A stretch of DNA of 64,000 nt from Christensenellaceae bacterium (GTDB lineage: Bacteria > Bacillota > Clostridia > Christensenellales > Christensenellaceae): NCBI GenBank assembly GCA_022846035.1, contig AP025580.1:310001-374000 (forward strand), in the 5' to 3' direction. This document shows positions 32,749 to 42,673 of the stretch, one piece after another. Within the stretch, counting starts at the first letter, position 1, and each line of letters opens with the position of its first letter. A program made the translations under genes and the position numbers. The notes below the pieces were generated by a model. It ran no database searches. It saw nothing but the letters and a program-made list of their open reading frames with translations, and had not been told where the DNA came from.

Positions 32749-35700
32749 ATGGGATGGAAATGGGACAAAAAAGGAAAAATTTACGTGGGGATGGGCGAAG
32801 ACGCGGGAAAAACAAGACAGCTCTCCAGCCTCCAGTCCCGCTCCCCGCGCACGGATGGCAAAGGCAAGGTATATACATCGGACCGGTACGCTTCGGCCGT
32901 GCGCGCCATGCCGTCAAAAAAGCAGTCTTACGCCGATGCGGTATACGCAAACAAATATTCGGTAAAGACGAAAACGCCCGATTTAGGACAGGCGGAGCAG
33001 GACTACAAGAATATTTTTGCGCCCATTGAAGCGGGAGCGACCGTATCGCCTTTCAGGACCACGCCGGACGCTTTCAAGCGCGACGGGAAGATCAATGCAA
33101 TCGACCCTGTGGGAAATGCGAAGTTGGAGAGTATCGGGCAGGTTGCGAAAAATACCTATGAAAGCAATTCCGGTTATCGGGCGGCGAAAGAAAAGCGGGA
33201 CGCGCTGGATCGAAAAGTGATTGAAGATGAAGACATGATCATGGAAAAAGGACGGGCGGCGGCCGCGGCGCTCACGTCCGTCGGCGGCGTTCATGACGAA
33301 GCGACGCGGGAGCGGCTGCTTGCGGACGTCAGGGCGGCGGACGACCTTCAGGCACAGCGCAAGGCTGCGGCAAACCGTGCGGAAGGTTTCAAAAACGAAG
33401 CGTACGTAAAAGCGGCAACGGATGAAATAAAGGATCTTGTATCCACAATCAACAACGATAAGGACGCGGCTGCAAAAATTAAAGCGGCACGGGAAACGGA
33501 AGATTTTAAAAGATTTGCAGACTATGCAAAAAACGGCACGCGAAACGCGGTCTTAGACGCGCTCGACAAACACGGGGCGAACATCCTCGGCGGTTATTCC
33601 GCAAAGGACAGGAACGCGACGATTACGGACGACGAGCTTTCGATTACGGCTTATTTGATCGGCGACGGGCAGAAAGACCGCGCAAAGAGATACCTGAAAG
33701 ATATCGTATCGCGCGATCTTGACGCGCGGGCAAGCAAAAAACATTTGCAGGAGGTTCGCGATGCATTCGGCGGTGAAAACGCCACGGGCGCGCAGAAGGT
33801 GGGCGCGGGGATTGTGAGCGTGCTTACGTCTCCGCAAAAGATGTTCGGATTAGGAGAAGGAATTGCTCAATCTATCAAAAATGCGGCTACCGGAGGATAT
33901 GAACCCATCAACACGAACAGCATGTTTTACGCAGGAACCAAACAAAACAGGGAATTGAGGGGACTCGCGGTAGAAGGATTGGACGGCGTTGCGGCGTTTG
34001 CGGCGAATACCGCAATGAGCATCGGCGATACTTTGATGACGCTGCCCTTTGGAGGGGCGGTTGCGCCTGCGATTATGGCGGGCGAGACGATAAGCGACAG
34101 CACTTTGCAGGCGGCCGAAAGCGGGGCGACGACGGAACAGGCGACGGCGCTGGGATTGGCAAACGGCGCGGCGGCATATGTTCTTGAAAAAGTTGGCATC
34201 GACAACCTGTTTGCAACAAAAGACGTAGCCAAACAACTTGGAAAGAACGGATTTAAGGAATTTGTACGCGCGGCGGGGCAACAGGCTGTCGTCGAGGGCG
34301 CGGAAGAACTTGGCGAAGAGGCGATCGATATACTGGCGGACATCGCGATATTGGGCGACAAGGGCGAGGTACAGGCGTATATTGACCAATACTTGGCGGA
34401 GCATCCGAACTCTACGCAGGCGCAAAAGGACGCGGCCCTGGCCGTGTATGTGCTGGACCGCTTAGGTCGGTCTGCGCTGGGTGGGGTCGTTTCCGGCGGT
34501 GTTTTGGGCGGCGGCGCACAGATGATCGGAAACGCGCGGTATAAAAGTGAGACGCGCGCGGCGGATCGGTTGACCGACGACCTTTATGTGAATATGGGCA
34601 CGATGGACGCGCTCAATAACCCGATAGAGGCGCAGGCGGACGGTATCGTTTCGAGCGTAACAGGGCAAGACTTGGGCGAGCTTACAAAAAACCGCGCGCT
34701 TACGGTTCAGGCGGAGACGCAGGCCGACGCTATCGTAAACAACGCCATTCCCGGTTACGTACAGCCGCGCCATGAAACGCGGAATACGGCGGAAAGCGCG
34801 CAGGGGAATATAAGCGCGTACAGCGAAGCATATACAGATGTGGATATTCCGCGTATACGCAAAGAAGGAAAGACCTTCCGCAATATCATCGCAGGAATCG
34901 ATACAAAGGTATCGGACTTCTTCAACAAATGGAAAGACGGGCGTAAAAGCCACGCCGGAGAAAAGCTTGAAAAGTTGTATCTTGGCAAGACAACGGACGT
35001 TGCAAATGAGGACATTTCCAATATTTTAGGATATGATGTTGATGGGCGCGACTTCATTATCACGAATGACGATGTGAAGCACATTCTCGACAGGCACGGA
35101 CCGGACGGAGAGGCGACGAGGAACGGCTATGCAGAAGTAACGCCTGAAATCATTGATATGCTTCCTGAGATTGTGAAAAATCCAGACAACGTATACGCAG
35201 GTAGTACTAACAGAATCGGAAAGCAAGGCGTTGTTTTTGAAAAAGTACTGCCGGACGGGAATGTTGTATATATACAATTCGATAATCCAGGGCGGGGAAC
35301 ACTGCAAGGAAAAACGATATATATAAAAAAAGACACCACTTCGGGGAGCGATGCTTCCGCAGAAACTCCGATCAGAACGTCCGAAACGACCGAACCCGTG
35401 TCTTTTTCTACTTATACTATACCCCAAACGGACGGCGGTGTAAACAGGCAAAACGGGATTGCAGGAGAAGATACACGCATGCGGCGGGCGGCGAAAAGCA
35501 TGCTTGAAAGCCCGAACCTGAGCGAAGACGCGGGGAACGCGCTTTCAGAAGCGATCGAGCGCGGGGAGTTCCAATACGTCCCCGTATCGAACAAGACGGC
35601 GATTGAGGCCGCGCGCGAGTGGATCGCCGAAAAAGGCGGCGTATCAAATGCGCTTTCGAGCTGGCTTACACTGGCGGAAGAAGGGAAGATAGGCAACAAA

Positions 35701-36786
35701 ACACAGATCGCGCAGGGCGAGCAGCTTTTGGCCGAGCTTTCGGACATGGGCGACACGGAAGGTTTTATGAAGCTGGCTGCGGAATTGGCGGCGGAAGGCA
35801 CGCGCACGGGGCAGATGACGCAGGCGTTTTCCATGATCGACAAGCTCACGCCGCAGGGACGCATGGTGTACGTGCAAAGGCAGCTTGCAAACATCAACCG
35901 CGAATATGCGCGGAAATTCGAGAAACAGGCGTTAAAGAATCCTGAAAAGGCGTGGAAAGACATTAAGCTTTCGAAGGAAACGGCGGACGCGATCATGAAC
36001 GCAAAGAGCGTGGCGGAGCTGAACGCCGCCGAAGAAACGGCGGCGGTGGAGATCGCGCAACAGCTTCCGTCGTCGATGGGGGACAAGCTGCGGGCGTGGA
36101 GGTATCTTTCCATGCTGGGCAACTTAAGGACACACGCGCGCAACATCGTAGGCAACGCGTTTATGCGGCTTGCGACGAACGGCAGAAACCTGATTGCAAC
36201 AGGGCTTGAGCGCGCGTTCGTTGCGGAAGGGGAGCGTACAAAGGCGGTGCTTACTCCCAAAGACAGGCAGAACGTACAGTTTGCAAAGGAACAGTTTGAG
36301 CAGTCCAAACGCGCCATGCTCAGCGACGGTAAATACGGCATGGACGACGTTATCGACCAGAACCGGAAGATATTCAATACAAGATGGCTTGAGTTTCTGC
36401 GCACGCTGAACAACGAAGGACTGGAAGGTGCGGACGCGTTCTTTATGAAGGGAGCGTATGCAAATGCGTTTGCGCAAATGATGAAAGCGCGGGGATATAC
36501 GCGCTCTTTCCTTGAAAGCGGTACGAAGGCGGGAAACACGGCCTTGCAGCACACACAACAGTACGCGACGCGGCAGGCGCTGGAAACGACGTTCCGCGAG
36601 TATTCCAAAACGGCGGCGGCGCTTAACAATCTGGCGCGCAACCACAAGGGCGCGGCGGCGTGGGCGTTGCCCCAGGCGCAACCCGCAATTTATACGGCAC
36701 CATTGTGGCCGGGAATTACCTCGAAGGCGCTTTCCAATCGGAAATGGCGCAGGGCGGAATTATCGATAACGGCACGGGTACGGTGA
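32749..36786 (+). CDS. Giant virion/ejection protein with PBECR-type nuclease-like domain, truncated by fusion
   Basis: 1345 aa in the open frame. Residues 1-90 carry a low-complexity lead with QSYADAVYANKY. Residues about 190-620 are mostly helical, with an Ala/Gly-rich membrane-active stretch (about 350-480). Around 740-865 lies VKHILDRHGPDGEATRNGY, then VTPEIIDMLPEIVKNPDNVYAG, typical of phage-encoded BECR-fold nucleases found in polyvalent proteins. Residues about 900-1300 are another helical module. After NHKGAAAW (about 36660) the frame turns into nonsense because adhesin DNA begins, so the true C-terminus is lost. Confidence 0.7.
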   Translation: MGWKWDKKGKIYVGMGEDAGKTRQLSSLQSRSPRTDGKGKVYTSDRYASAVRAMPSKKQSYADAVYANKYSVKTKTPDLGQAEQDYKNIFAPIEAGATVSPFRTTPDAFKRDGKINAIDPVGNAKLESIGQVAKNTYESNSGYRAAKEKRDALDRKVIEDEDMIMEKGRAAAAALTSVGGVHDEATRERLLADVRAADDLQAQRKAAANRAEGFKNEAYVKAATDEIKDLVSTINNDKDAAAKIKAARETEDFKRFADYAKNGTRNAVLDALDKHGANILGGYSAKDRNATITDDELSITAYLIGDGQKDRAKRYLKDIVSRDLDARASKKHLQEVRDAFGGENATGAQKVGAGIVSVLTSPQKMFGLGEGIAQSIKNAATGGYEPINTNSMFYAGTKQNRELRGLAVEGLDGVAAFAANTAMSIGDTLMTLPFGGAVAPAIMAGETISDSTLQAAESGATTEQATALGLANGAAAYVLEKVGIDNLFATKDVAKQLGKNGFKEFVRAAGQQAVVEGAEELGEEAIDILADIAILGDKGEVQAYIDQYLAEHPNSTQAQKDAALAVYVLDRLGRSALGGVVSGGVLGGGAQMIGNARYKSETRAADRLTDDLYVNMGTMDALNNPIEAQADGIVSSVTGQDLGELTKNRALTVQAETQADAIVNNAIPGYVQPRHETRNTAESAQGNISAYSEAYTDVDIPRIRKEGKTFRNIIAGIDTKVSDFFNKWKDGRKSHAGEKLEKLYLGKTTDVANEDISNILGYDVDGRDFIITNDDVKHILDRHGPDGEATRNGYAEVTPEIIDMLPEIVKNPDNVYAGSTNRIGKQGVVFEKVLPDGNVVYIQFDNPGRGTLQGKTIYIKKDTTSGSDASAETPIRTSETTEPVSFSTYTIPQTDGGVNRQNGIAGEDTRMRRAAKSMLESPNLSEDAGNALSEAIERGEFQYVPVSNKTAIEAAREWIAEKGGVSNALSSWLTLAEEGKIGNKTQIAQGEQLLAELSDMGDTEGFMKLAAELAAEGTRTGQMTQAFSMIDKLTPQGRMVYVQRQLANINREYARKFEKQALKNPEKAWKDIKLSKETADAIMNAKSVAELNAAEETAAVEIAQQLPSSMGDKLRAWRYLSMLGNLRTHARNIVGNAFMRLATNGRNLIATGLERAFVAEGERTKAVLTPKDRQNVQFAKEQFEQSKRAMLSDGKYGMDDVIDQNRKIFNTRWLEFLRTLNNEGLEGADAFFMKGAYANAFAQMMKARGYTRSFLESGTKAGNTALQHTQQYATRQALETTFREYSKTAAALNNLARNHKGAAAWALPQAQPAIYTAPLWPGITSKALSNRKWRRAELSITARVR

Positions 36787-38018
36787 GCGACAGCTACGGC
36801 GAAAACAACATCATCGGTATCCCCGGTTCCGGCAGCCTTTCAGACTTGCAAACCATCATGCAGGCGGAAACGCTGCCCATAGGCGGAAACAATTATATTA
36901 TGGGTCAACTGCAGACCAACGGTGGCGCAACGAAAACCGTTATGCTTTCCCCGGGCAGCCCGGCGCTCGATAACATCCCCACCGCCATATTCGGCGGCTG
37001 GCCCAGCTCTTCCACGGTAGACCAGCGGGATATGCCCCGTCCGGACGCTTCGAATGCCAACTTTGTAGATATCGGCGCGGTAGAGGTGCAGCAGGTCGTT
37101 TCCATCGCAATCACCTCCCCACCAACGCATCTGAACGTGGAACAAAACCAAACGCTGGCCTATACTACAGTTCCCGCAACTCCCGAGGCTTTCGGCGGCG
37201 TTACGTGGTCAAGCAGCAACCCCAATGTTTTGGCGATAGACCCTCAAACGGGCACGCTCACGGCAAAAAACCCAGGCAGTGCCGTTATTACAGTGACGAC
37301 GGCCAACGGCAAAACGGCGACCTGTGTCATTATGGCTACCCAACCCGTTACGTCTGTCGCCATCAACGAAGGACCACAAATGCTGCAACTGCCTAATGCC
37401 ACGGCCATGTCTGTTATGGCGCCCGGCTTTTCATATACAGCAACGGTTTCCCCGGCAGATTACTCCACAAAAAACCTTGTCACATGGGCAAGCAGCGACC
37501 CTGCCGTTGCAAGCATCGACGCAAACGGTAACGTTACGGCGAAATCCGCGGGCACGACAGAAATCACAGCCGGCATTGTGGACGAATACAACAACAATAA
37601 AACGACAATTTCCGCACCCGTACAGGTGACGGTTTCTTCCAATGTCATCCCAGTGACTGGTGTGACCCTCAATGTGGATAACACAACGGTTCTCGTAGGC
37701 AAAGCCGTGCAACTTACCGCCACTGTCGTGCCGGATAACGCCACAAACAAGTCGCTTACCTGGCAAAGCGATGATACGTCCATTGCCATAGTAGATGCAA
37801 ACGGCCTTGTAAAAGGGATGAAATCGGGCGTTGCCACTATCACGGTGACGACCGGCAACGGTAACTACACCGCAACCTGCACGGTGACGGTGACGGCAGT
37901 TTCCTCAACATCCGCGCAAACGGGGGACAGCACAAACCAGAATTGCTGGGTTCTGCTTGCGCTGTGTAGCATTATTACAATCTATATTTGCATCCGCAAA
38001 CGGCCGCAACGCCTATAA
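36660..38018 (+). CDS. C-terminal fragment of a surface adhesin (choice-of-anchor Q plus three Big2 domains)
   Basis: The open frame gives 452 aa, but the 5' part is missing; no natural start or ribosome site is seen. Residues about 1-140 end a beta-helix (LSPGSPALDN, VDQRDMPRP, VDIGAVEVQ). Three Big2-like Ig domains follow (about 140-225, 230-330, 335-415; each with VTW-S-S-P...V-A-I-D...G-T pattern). The C-terminus SAQTGDSTN plus a hydrophobic segment and RKRPQRL resembles a sortase signal. It joins the phage gene at about 36660, probably by a deletion or illegitimate recombination. Confidence 0.8.
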   Translation: MGVAPGATRNLYGTIVAGNYLEGAFQSEMAQGGIIDNGTGTVSDSYGENNIIGIPGSGSLSDLQTIMQAETLPIGGNNYIMGQLQTNGGATKTVMLSPGSPALDNIPTAIFGGWPSSSTVDQRDMPRPDASNANFVDIGAVEVQQVVSIAITSPPTHLNVEQNQTLAYTTVPATPEAFGGVTWSSSNPNVLAIDPQTGTLTAKNPGSAVITVTTANGKTATCVIMATQPVTSVAINEGPQMLQLPNATAMSVMAPGFSYTATVSPADYSTKNLVTWASSDPAVASIDANGNVTAKSAGTTEITAGIVDEYNNNKTTISAPVQVTVSSNVIPVTGVTLNVDNTTVLVGKAVQLTATVVPDNATNKSLTWQSDDTSIAIVDANGLVKGMKSGVATITVTTGNGNYTATCTVTVTAVSSTSAQTGDSTNQNCWVLLALCSIITIYICIRKRPQRL

Positions 38019-38613
38019 AATCATAATACCAGGTTGGGTGTTCCCAATTCCCGTACTTAGCGCCCAGCCTGTTGCCTGAATTCCCGACCCAACATGGTCG
38101 TTTACCGAGAGTTCTTCTCCCGGCTTGAAGACCACCCTGCTAAGTGAATCGTTTATCTTTTCGATAGCATAGTCTTTTTCATAAAAAATCATCTTTTTCT
38201 TATATTGTAAATGTATCAAAATTCCGGGCAAATGCAGTTTGGCCATTGAAAAGTGACTTAGGGCAGCCGGTTTTGTGACTTTCGATAGTTTGGCATTTTT
38301 TAAGGCTTTGATGTTGCGTTGGAGTTCCTGATTGAGTTGGCGGAAGAAACGATCGAAAACGGAAGCGACCACTACATCCCAAAAGAGTTGGTAATTACAT
38401 TATTAGCATCAACATTTTTGATTTTGAAATCTCACATGGTTGAATCGTTAGTAAATGGTCTTAGATATGGGAATAAGCCATAATATTTACTATTACAACT
38501 GGAATTTAGCAATAATTTCAGTAATGTGTGTTTCGAATTACAAAAATAAGTTCAATGTCCTGAATAACATAATGCTTTAAAAGAGAACTGCTTCCAAAAG
38601 TATAACTTTGCGC
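38019..38613. other. Gene-poor AT-rich interval
   Basis: A 119-aa minus-strand frame (38013-38372) and a short plus-strand frame around 38310-38480 are open, but neither has a clear ribosome site, domain or neighbour relation. They may be remnants. The rest is AT-rich with no RNA gene seen. Confidence 0.4.
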
Positions 38614-38629
38614 ATGAGTACGTTATCAT
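38614..38629. promoter_or_regulatory. Auxiliary LacI-type operator
   Basis: ATGAGTACGTTATCAT differs from the main operator's core at two positions. Its centre is exactly 80 bases upstream of the main operator centre, which would permit DNA looping. Confidence 0.55.
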
Positions 38630-38692
38630 AAAAATAGTAGTTTAATATAACTTAAGCTTACAATAAATGCCATAAAGTTGTAAATAAATTAA

Positions 38693-38745
38693 AATGATAA
38701 CGTTATCATTTTTTTTATTGACATTTTCTTTTTTTTGTATATAGT
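38693..38745 (+). promoter_or_regulatory. Main LacI-type operator and promoter of the importer C locus
   Basis: AATGATAACGTTATCATT (38693-38710) is a perfect 18-bp palindrome with the CG centre usual for LacI-family sites. TTGACA (38718-38723) and TATAGT (38740-38745) follow with a 16-base spacer. Transcription should lead into the regulator gene at 38793, giving autoregulation. Confidence 0.75.
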
Positions 38746-38792
38746 ATTAAATATGATCTACATCAAATAAGTGTAAACATGAGGGAAAATCC

Positions 38793-39845
38793 ATGCGTGA
38801 AATAAAAAACAACAACGAGGTAACAATTAAAGAAGTTGCTGAAAAAGCTGGTGTTTCACAAGCCACGGTTGGCAGGGTGATTGGTGGGTATGGAAGTGTT
38901 TCCCCAAAAACAAGAGATAAAGTATTGGCGGCGGCTAAAAAGCTTAATTATGTTCCCAATGCGATTGCGCAGAGTATGAAAAGTAAAAACACTCGAACAA
39001 TCGGTGTAGTTGTTGGAAACATAGAAAACCCGTTTTTTAGTGAAATAGTGCATGCGATTGAGCGGAGAAGTGCGGAAGCGGGCTTTCATCTGATTATCAG
39101 CAATACAGGAGAGATAGCGGAGCGGGAAGTAGAGGCGCTGCAGCTATTGCATAGCAAACGAGTAGACGGTTTGATTGTTGCGACCACGCAACCTGCTAAT
39201 AAGGTTTTTGACGAACGCGAACAAAGGCTGTACTATGGGTTGATTCCGACGATTTATATTGACCGGGAAATTTTCGGTGTCAATGAATTGTGTGTAAAAA
39301 CAGATAATTTCGGGGGAGCATATGAAGTTACAAAAAAGTTTATAGAAAATGGACATAGTAAAATTGGTGTCCTGGCAGGGAAAAAGACAAGCACAATGGA
39401 TCAGCGGGTGGACGGTTATCGTAAAGCGTTGGAGGATCATGGTATCGCTTTCAACGAATGCTATATCGATTTTGGCACGGAAGGCTCCATTGAGGAGGGA
39501 TGCAACCTGACAAAACGGCTTTTAAAGAATAACAAAGAACTGACAGCGCTATTTCCCTTGAATAGTTTAATCTGTACTGGATGTCTTCTGGCATTACATA
39601 AACTGGAAAAGAAAATAGCAAAAGATATTAGTTTAATTGCGTGGGATGATTTTCCCCTGGCGAAAATTCTGGATCCGCCGCTCTCCACAATGACCCAGGA
39701 TACGGATAAAATTGGAACCGTTGCCATTGAGAAACTTCTTGAAACCATAGAAGGGAAAGAAAAAGGAAACGAGCTTTACGGGGAAAAAAGAATTACTTTG
39801 AAAACACGTTTTATTGAGCGCGAATCTTGCGCGAAGATTAATTAG
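38793..39845 (+). CDS. LacI-family transcriptional regulator
   Basis: 350 aa. The N-terminal HTH and hinge are typical (VTIKEVAEKAGVSQATVGRVI, then LNYVPNAIAQSMKSKNT). A periplasmic-binding-protein-like effector domain follows (IGVVVGNIENPFFSEIVHAIE). GAGGGA precedes ATG 38793. It should repress the locus until a sugar or sugar phosphate binds. Its own operators lie just upstream. Confidence 0.92.
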   Translation: MREIKNNNEVTIKEVAEKAGVSQATVGRVIGGYGSVSPKTRDKVLAAAKKLNYVPNAIAQSMKSKNTRTIGVVVGNIENPFFSEIVHAIERRSAEAGFHLIISNTGEIAEREVEALQLLHSKRVDGLIVATTQPANKVFDEREQRLYYGLIPTIYIDREIFGVNELCVKTDNFGGAYEVTKKFIENGHSKIGVLAGKKTSTMDQRVDGYRKALEDHGIAFNECYIDFGTEGSIEEGCNLTKRLLKNNKELTALFPLNSLICTGCLLALHKLEKKIAKDISLIAWDDFPLAKILDPPLSTMTQDTDKIGTVAIEKLLETIEGKEKGNELYGEKRITLKTRFIERESCAKIN

Positions 39846-39876
39846 CATATTTGGATTAGCCCAAGGAGAAAACAGA

Positions 39877-40545
39877 ATGAAACAAGGGATATCTGCGTCG
39901 GTAATGTGCGTAAATTTTGCTGACACCAAAAAAGATCTTTGTGAATTAGAAAAAGCAAAAATTGAATACTTACATTTTGATATTATGGATGGAACATTTG
40001 TGCCTAATTATGCCCTCGGTACCGGCATTATTGATAGCTTGAGGGATCAGACCGATATTGCGTTTGACATCCACCTGATGGTAACAAATCCCGAGCAAAA
40101 AATAAATTATTTTAACTTGCGCCGTGGCGACGCTGTTTCGGTGCATGCGGAAAGTACATTCCATATACAACGTATATTGGCAAATCTGAAAGATAGTGGC
40201 CTTTTCGCGGGAGTCGCGTTAAATCCGGGAACACCAATAGAAACGCTGGACTTTATCACAGATGTCATAGATTTTGTATTGATCATGACGGTTAACCCGG
40301 GATTTGCAGGACAAAAAGCAGTCCCTTCCATGCTGGAAAAGATAAGCAGGACAAAGGAATATCTCCTTTTCAAGGGACGCGATGATGTAACAATCCAGGT
40401 AGACGGCAATGTGAGTTTTGAAAATGCTTCAAAAATGAAAGCAGCTGGAGCAGATAATTTTGTGGCGGGCACATCTGGTATTTTCAGAAGAGATATGAGC
40501 ATTGCGGAAGCGGCTGCAAAATTGCACAGCAGTATTGGAGCATAA
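39877..40545 (+). CDS. Ribulose-phosphate 3-epimerase family protein (possibly allulose-6-phosphate 3-epimerase)
   Basis: 222 aa from ATG 39877 after AAGGAG. The TIM-barrel motifs of RPE are present: YLHFDIMDGTFVPNYALG (metal-binding His and Asp), FDIHLMV, MTVNPGFAGQKAV and IQVDGNVS. It interconverts keto-sugar phosphates at C3. Beside a ManA-type isomerase and an RbsA-type importer it resembles AlsE of the D-allose pathway more than housekeeping RPE, but substrate is inferred only. It overlaps the next reading frame by one base. Confidence 0.85.
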   Translation: MKQGISASVMCVNFADTKKDLCELEKAKIEYLHFDIMDGTFVPNYALGTGIIDSLRDQTDIAFDIHLMVTNPEQKINYFNLRRGDAVSVHAESTFHIQRILANLKDSGLFAGVALNPGTPIETLDFITDVIDFVLIMTVNPGFAGQKAVPSMLEKISRTKEYLLFKGRDDVTIQVDGNVSFENASKMKAAGADNFVAGTSGIFRRDMSIAEAAAKLHSSIGA

Positions 40546-40562
40546 TGAGAAGGAGCAACAAG

Positions 40563-41528
40563 ATGCTATACCCTTTAAAATTCAATCACATCTATAAATC
40601 GATGCCATGGGCGGGTCGTGACTTTGAATTGTTCAGAAACGATTTACCGGAAGGGATTGTTGGCGAAAGCTGGGATATTGCTTGCCATGAAGAAGGAACA
40701 AGCATTGTGGCAAATGGGGCTTATGCGGGGTTGTCACTGGAAGATATGGTGCGCCGGTATGGGCCGCAATTACTGGGAACGAAAATGAATAGGATTCCTA
40801 TCATGCTCCGCCTTGTCAATCCAAGAGAACGGCTTTCCGTGCAAGTACATCCCACAGACAAGTATGCAAGAACATGTGGGGCGGCAGAGGGGAAAACCGA
40901 AGCGTGGTATGTGATGGAGGCCTTTGAAAATGCATTTATGTATATAGGTGCAAAGGGCTGTACTTCGCAGAAATTTCTGGAAAAAGTGAAAGATGGGACA
41001 GTAGAGGAATGTTTGCATAAGGTGCAGGTAAAAAAAGGCGACTTTTTCTATATTCCAAGCGGACAGGTGCACGCCATGGGACCGGATCTTGTGGTACTGG
41101 AAATTGGACAAAATGCCAACTGTACTTATCGTTTGTTTGATTATGGCAGGGGAAGGAAACTGGATATCGATGACGCGGTTGAAGTGATGGATCTGACCAT
41201 ACCAATAAAAAAATCACGAAACCTGACAATATCGCATGATGGATACCAGAAAACTATTTTGTGTGTAAGTGATTATTTTTCCTGCGACCTGATCTCTATC
41301 GATACTTCTTACGGCGCAATGTCTTATAGCAAAGCATTCCATACCTATACCTGTGTGGAAGGCTGCGGCATCATTCATTATCAGGATGGAATGGAATACA
41401 TAAAAAATGGAGACAGCCTGTTGATCCCGGCTGCTTTGGGATCCTATCGCATCACAGGCAGGCTCAAGCTGGTCAAGACGATGGTTGGCGAAACACAAGA
41501 GCAAGTCGAGAAAATTGTTTACCAATAA
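40563..41528 (+). CDS. Mannose-6-phosphate isomerase type I (cupin isomerase)
   Basis: 321 aa. ATG 40563 has GAAGGAG seven bases ahead, better than the ATG at 40545. MPWAGRDFELF, then RLSVQVHPTDKYAR, GKTEAWYV and FFYIPSGQVHAMG supply the zinc ligands of ManA. It converts aldose and ketose 6-phosphates. It lies between the epimerase and the hydrolase genes. It may be specialised for a sugar other than mannose. Confidence 0.9.
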   Translation: MLYPLKFNHIYKSMPWAGRDFELFRNDLPEGIVGESWDIACHEEGTSIVANGAYAGLSLEDMVRRYGPQLLGTKMNRIPIMLRLVNPRERLSVQVHPTDKYARTCGAAEGKTEAWYVMEAFENAFMYIGAKGCTSQKFLEKVKDGTVEECLHKVQVKKGDFFYIPSGQVHAMGPDLVVLEIGQNANCTYRLFDYGRGRKLDIDDAVEVMDLTIPIKKSRNLTISHDGYQKTILCVSDYFSCDLISIDTSYGAMSYSKAFHTYTCVEGCGIIHYQDGMEYIKNGDSLLIPAALGSYRITGRLKLVKTMVGETQEQVEKIVYQ

Positions 41529-41659
41529 AAATAATATGCGAACATACGGTATTAGCCTTTTCTTTCGTTGATAAAGATTCCATACAATTTCTATCAAAAC
41601 ATAGCGAAGCATCATCGCTGAACTAATAATTCTCAAAAAATCATGAGGAGGGAAAAACC

Positions 41660-42565
41660 ATGAATGTAAAAGAAGCTATGAAAGACCACAATGGAAAACC
41701 AATGAAACATGGCAAGGAAGATGTGAATGGCGTTAGGCTGCACTATGCAATCGCAGGCTCGGGCCCCCTGGTAGTTTTGCTGCATGGCGTGCCAAAGACA
41801 ATGTATTTTTGGCGCCGGGTGATTCCCTATCTGACGCCGCACTATACAGTGCTAACACCTGATATCAGGGGATTTGGTGATTCGGAAAGGCCGGACAAGG
41901 GCTATGACACACAAACAATTGCAGAAGATATTGCGCAGCTTGTCACGGCGCTTGGCTATGACAAATTCCGTGTTGTAGGTGAAGATTGGGGTGCTGCCTT
42001 TGCTTATGCAGTAGCTGCATTCAATAGGGACAGGGTAATTCAGCTTGTATATGAAGAAATGATGCTGCCTGGTCTTGGATGGGAAGACGGGCCTGCCGAT
42101 AGGGTAAAAAGGTTCAAGCGTTGGGATACACGCAATTTATGGCATTTGAATTTCTTCTCTTTGCCGGGATATCCGGAAATGCTTTTGGCAGGAAAAGAAA
42201 AAGAGTTCTGGGGAACATGGATGAGGAGCGAAATGTATGATCCTTCCGCTTTGTCCGACGACGAGTTGGATGAATATGTACGCTGGATGAAAACTCCTTG
42301 CGGGATGCGTACTATTTTTGAAGTGTACCGCGAAAGTGAAACAGATGCGGAACAGAACAAAAAACAGTTTGAGAAGAAGCTGGAGATGCCTGTTTTAGCA
42401 GTTGCGGGGAAACACTTTTTTGAAGACGAGGCATTGAGTCAAATGCGCCAGGTTGCGGAAAATGTGCGTGGCGTTATCCTTGATTGCGGGCACAATCTGC
42501 CTTTAGAGCTTCCCGAAGAAGTTGCAAATGAATACCTGAAATTCTTTAACGAAATCAAAGACTAA
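41660..42565 (+). CDS. Alpha/beta hydrolase, epoxide hydrolase / haloalkane dehalogenase-like (paired with importer C)
   Basis: 301 aa, start ATG 41660 after GAGGAGG. HGVP (42-45), nucleophile elbow GEDWGAA with Asp109, and catalytic His278 (DCGHNLPLE) match the protein at 9384, as do HGVPKT, RGFGDS and GEDWGAA context. The cytoplasmic location and Asp nucleophile point to opening of an epoxide, ester or carbon-halogen bond. It directly precedes binding protein C, whereas in locus B the hydrolase is last. Confidence 0.85.
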   Translation: MNVKEAMKDHNGKPMKHGKEDVNGVRLHYAIAGSGPLVVLLHGVPKTMYFWRRVIPYLTPHYTVLTPDIRGFGDSERPDKGYDTQTIAEDIAQLVTALGYDKFRVVGEDWGAAFAYAVAAFNRDRVIQLVYEEMMLPGLGWEDGPADRVKRFKRWDTRNLWHLNFFSLPGYPEMLLAGKEKEFWGTWMRSEMYDPSALSDDELDEYVRWMKTPCGMRTIFEVYRESETDAEQNKKQFEKKLEMPVLAVAGKHFFEDEALSQMRQVAENVRGVILDCGHNLPLELPEEVANEYLKFFNEIKD

Positions 42566-42673
42566 TTCAAACCGAATACCAATCCTCTTGTTTGCATAAT
42601 CGGATGAGAGGATTGGAGTTTAGCAACGATGGACACAGACGTTTGTTTTGTGTACGAAAAAAAGGAGAAAAAG

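Noticed and set aside
35412-36647. 411-aa minus-strand open frame
   Set aside because: It is a Ser/Ala/Cys-rich shadow of the giant virion gene without any start signal or motif.
38013-38372. 119-aa minus-strand open frame
   Set aside because: There is no ribosome site and no domain. It was kept only as a possible remnant within the gene-poor interval.
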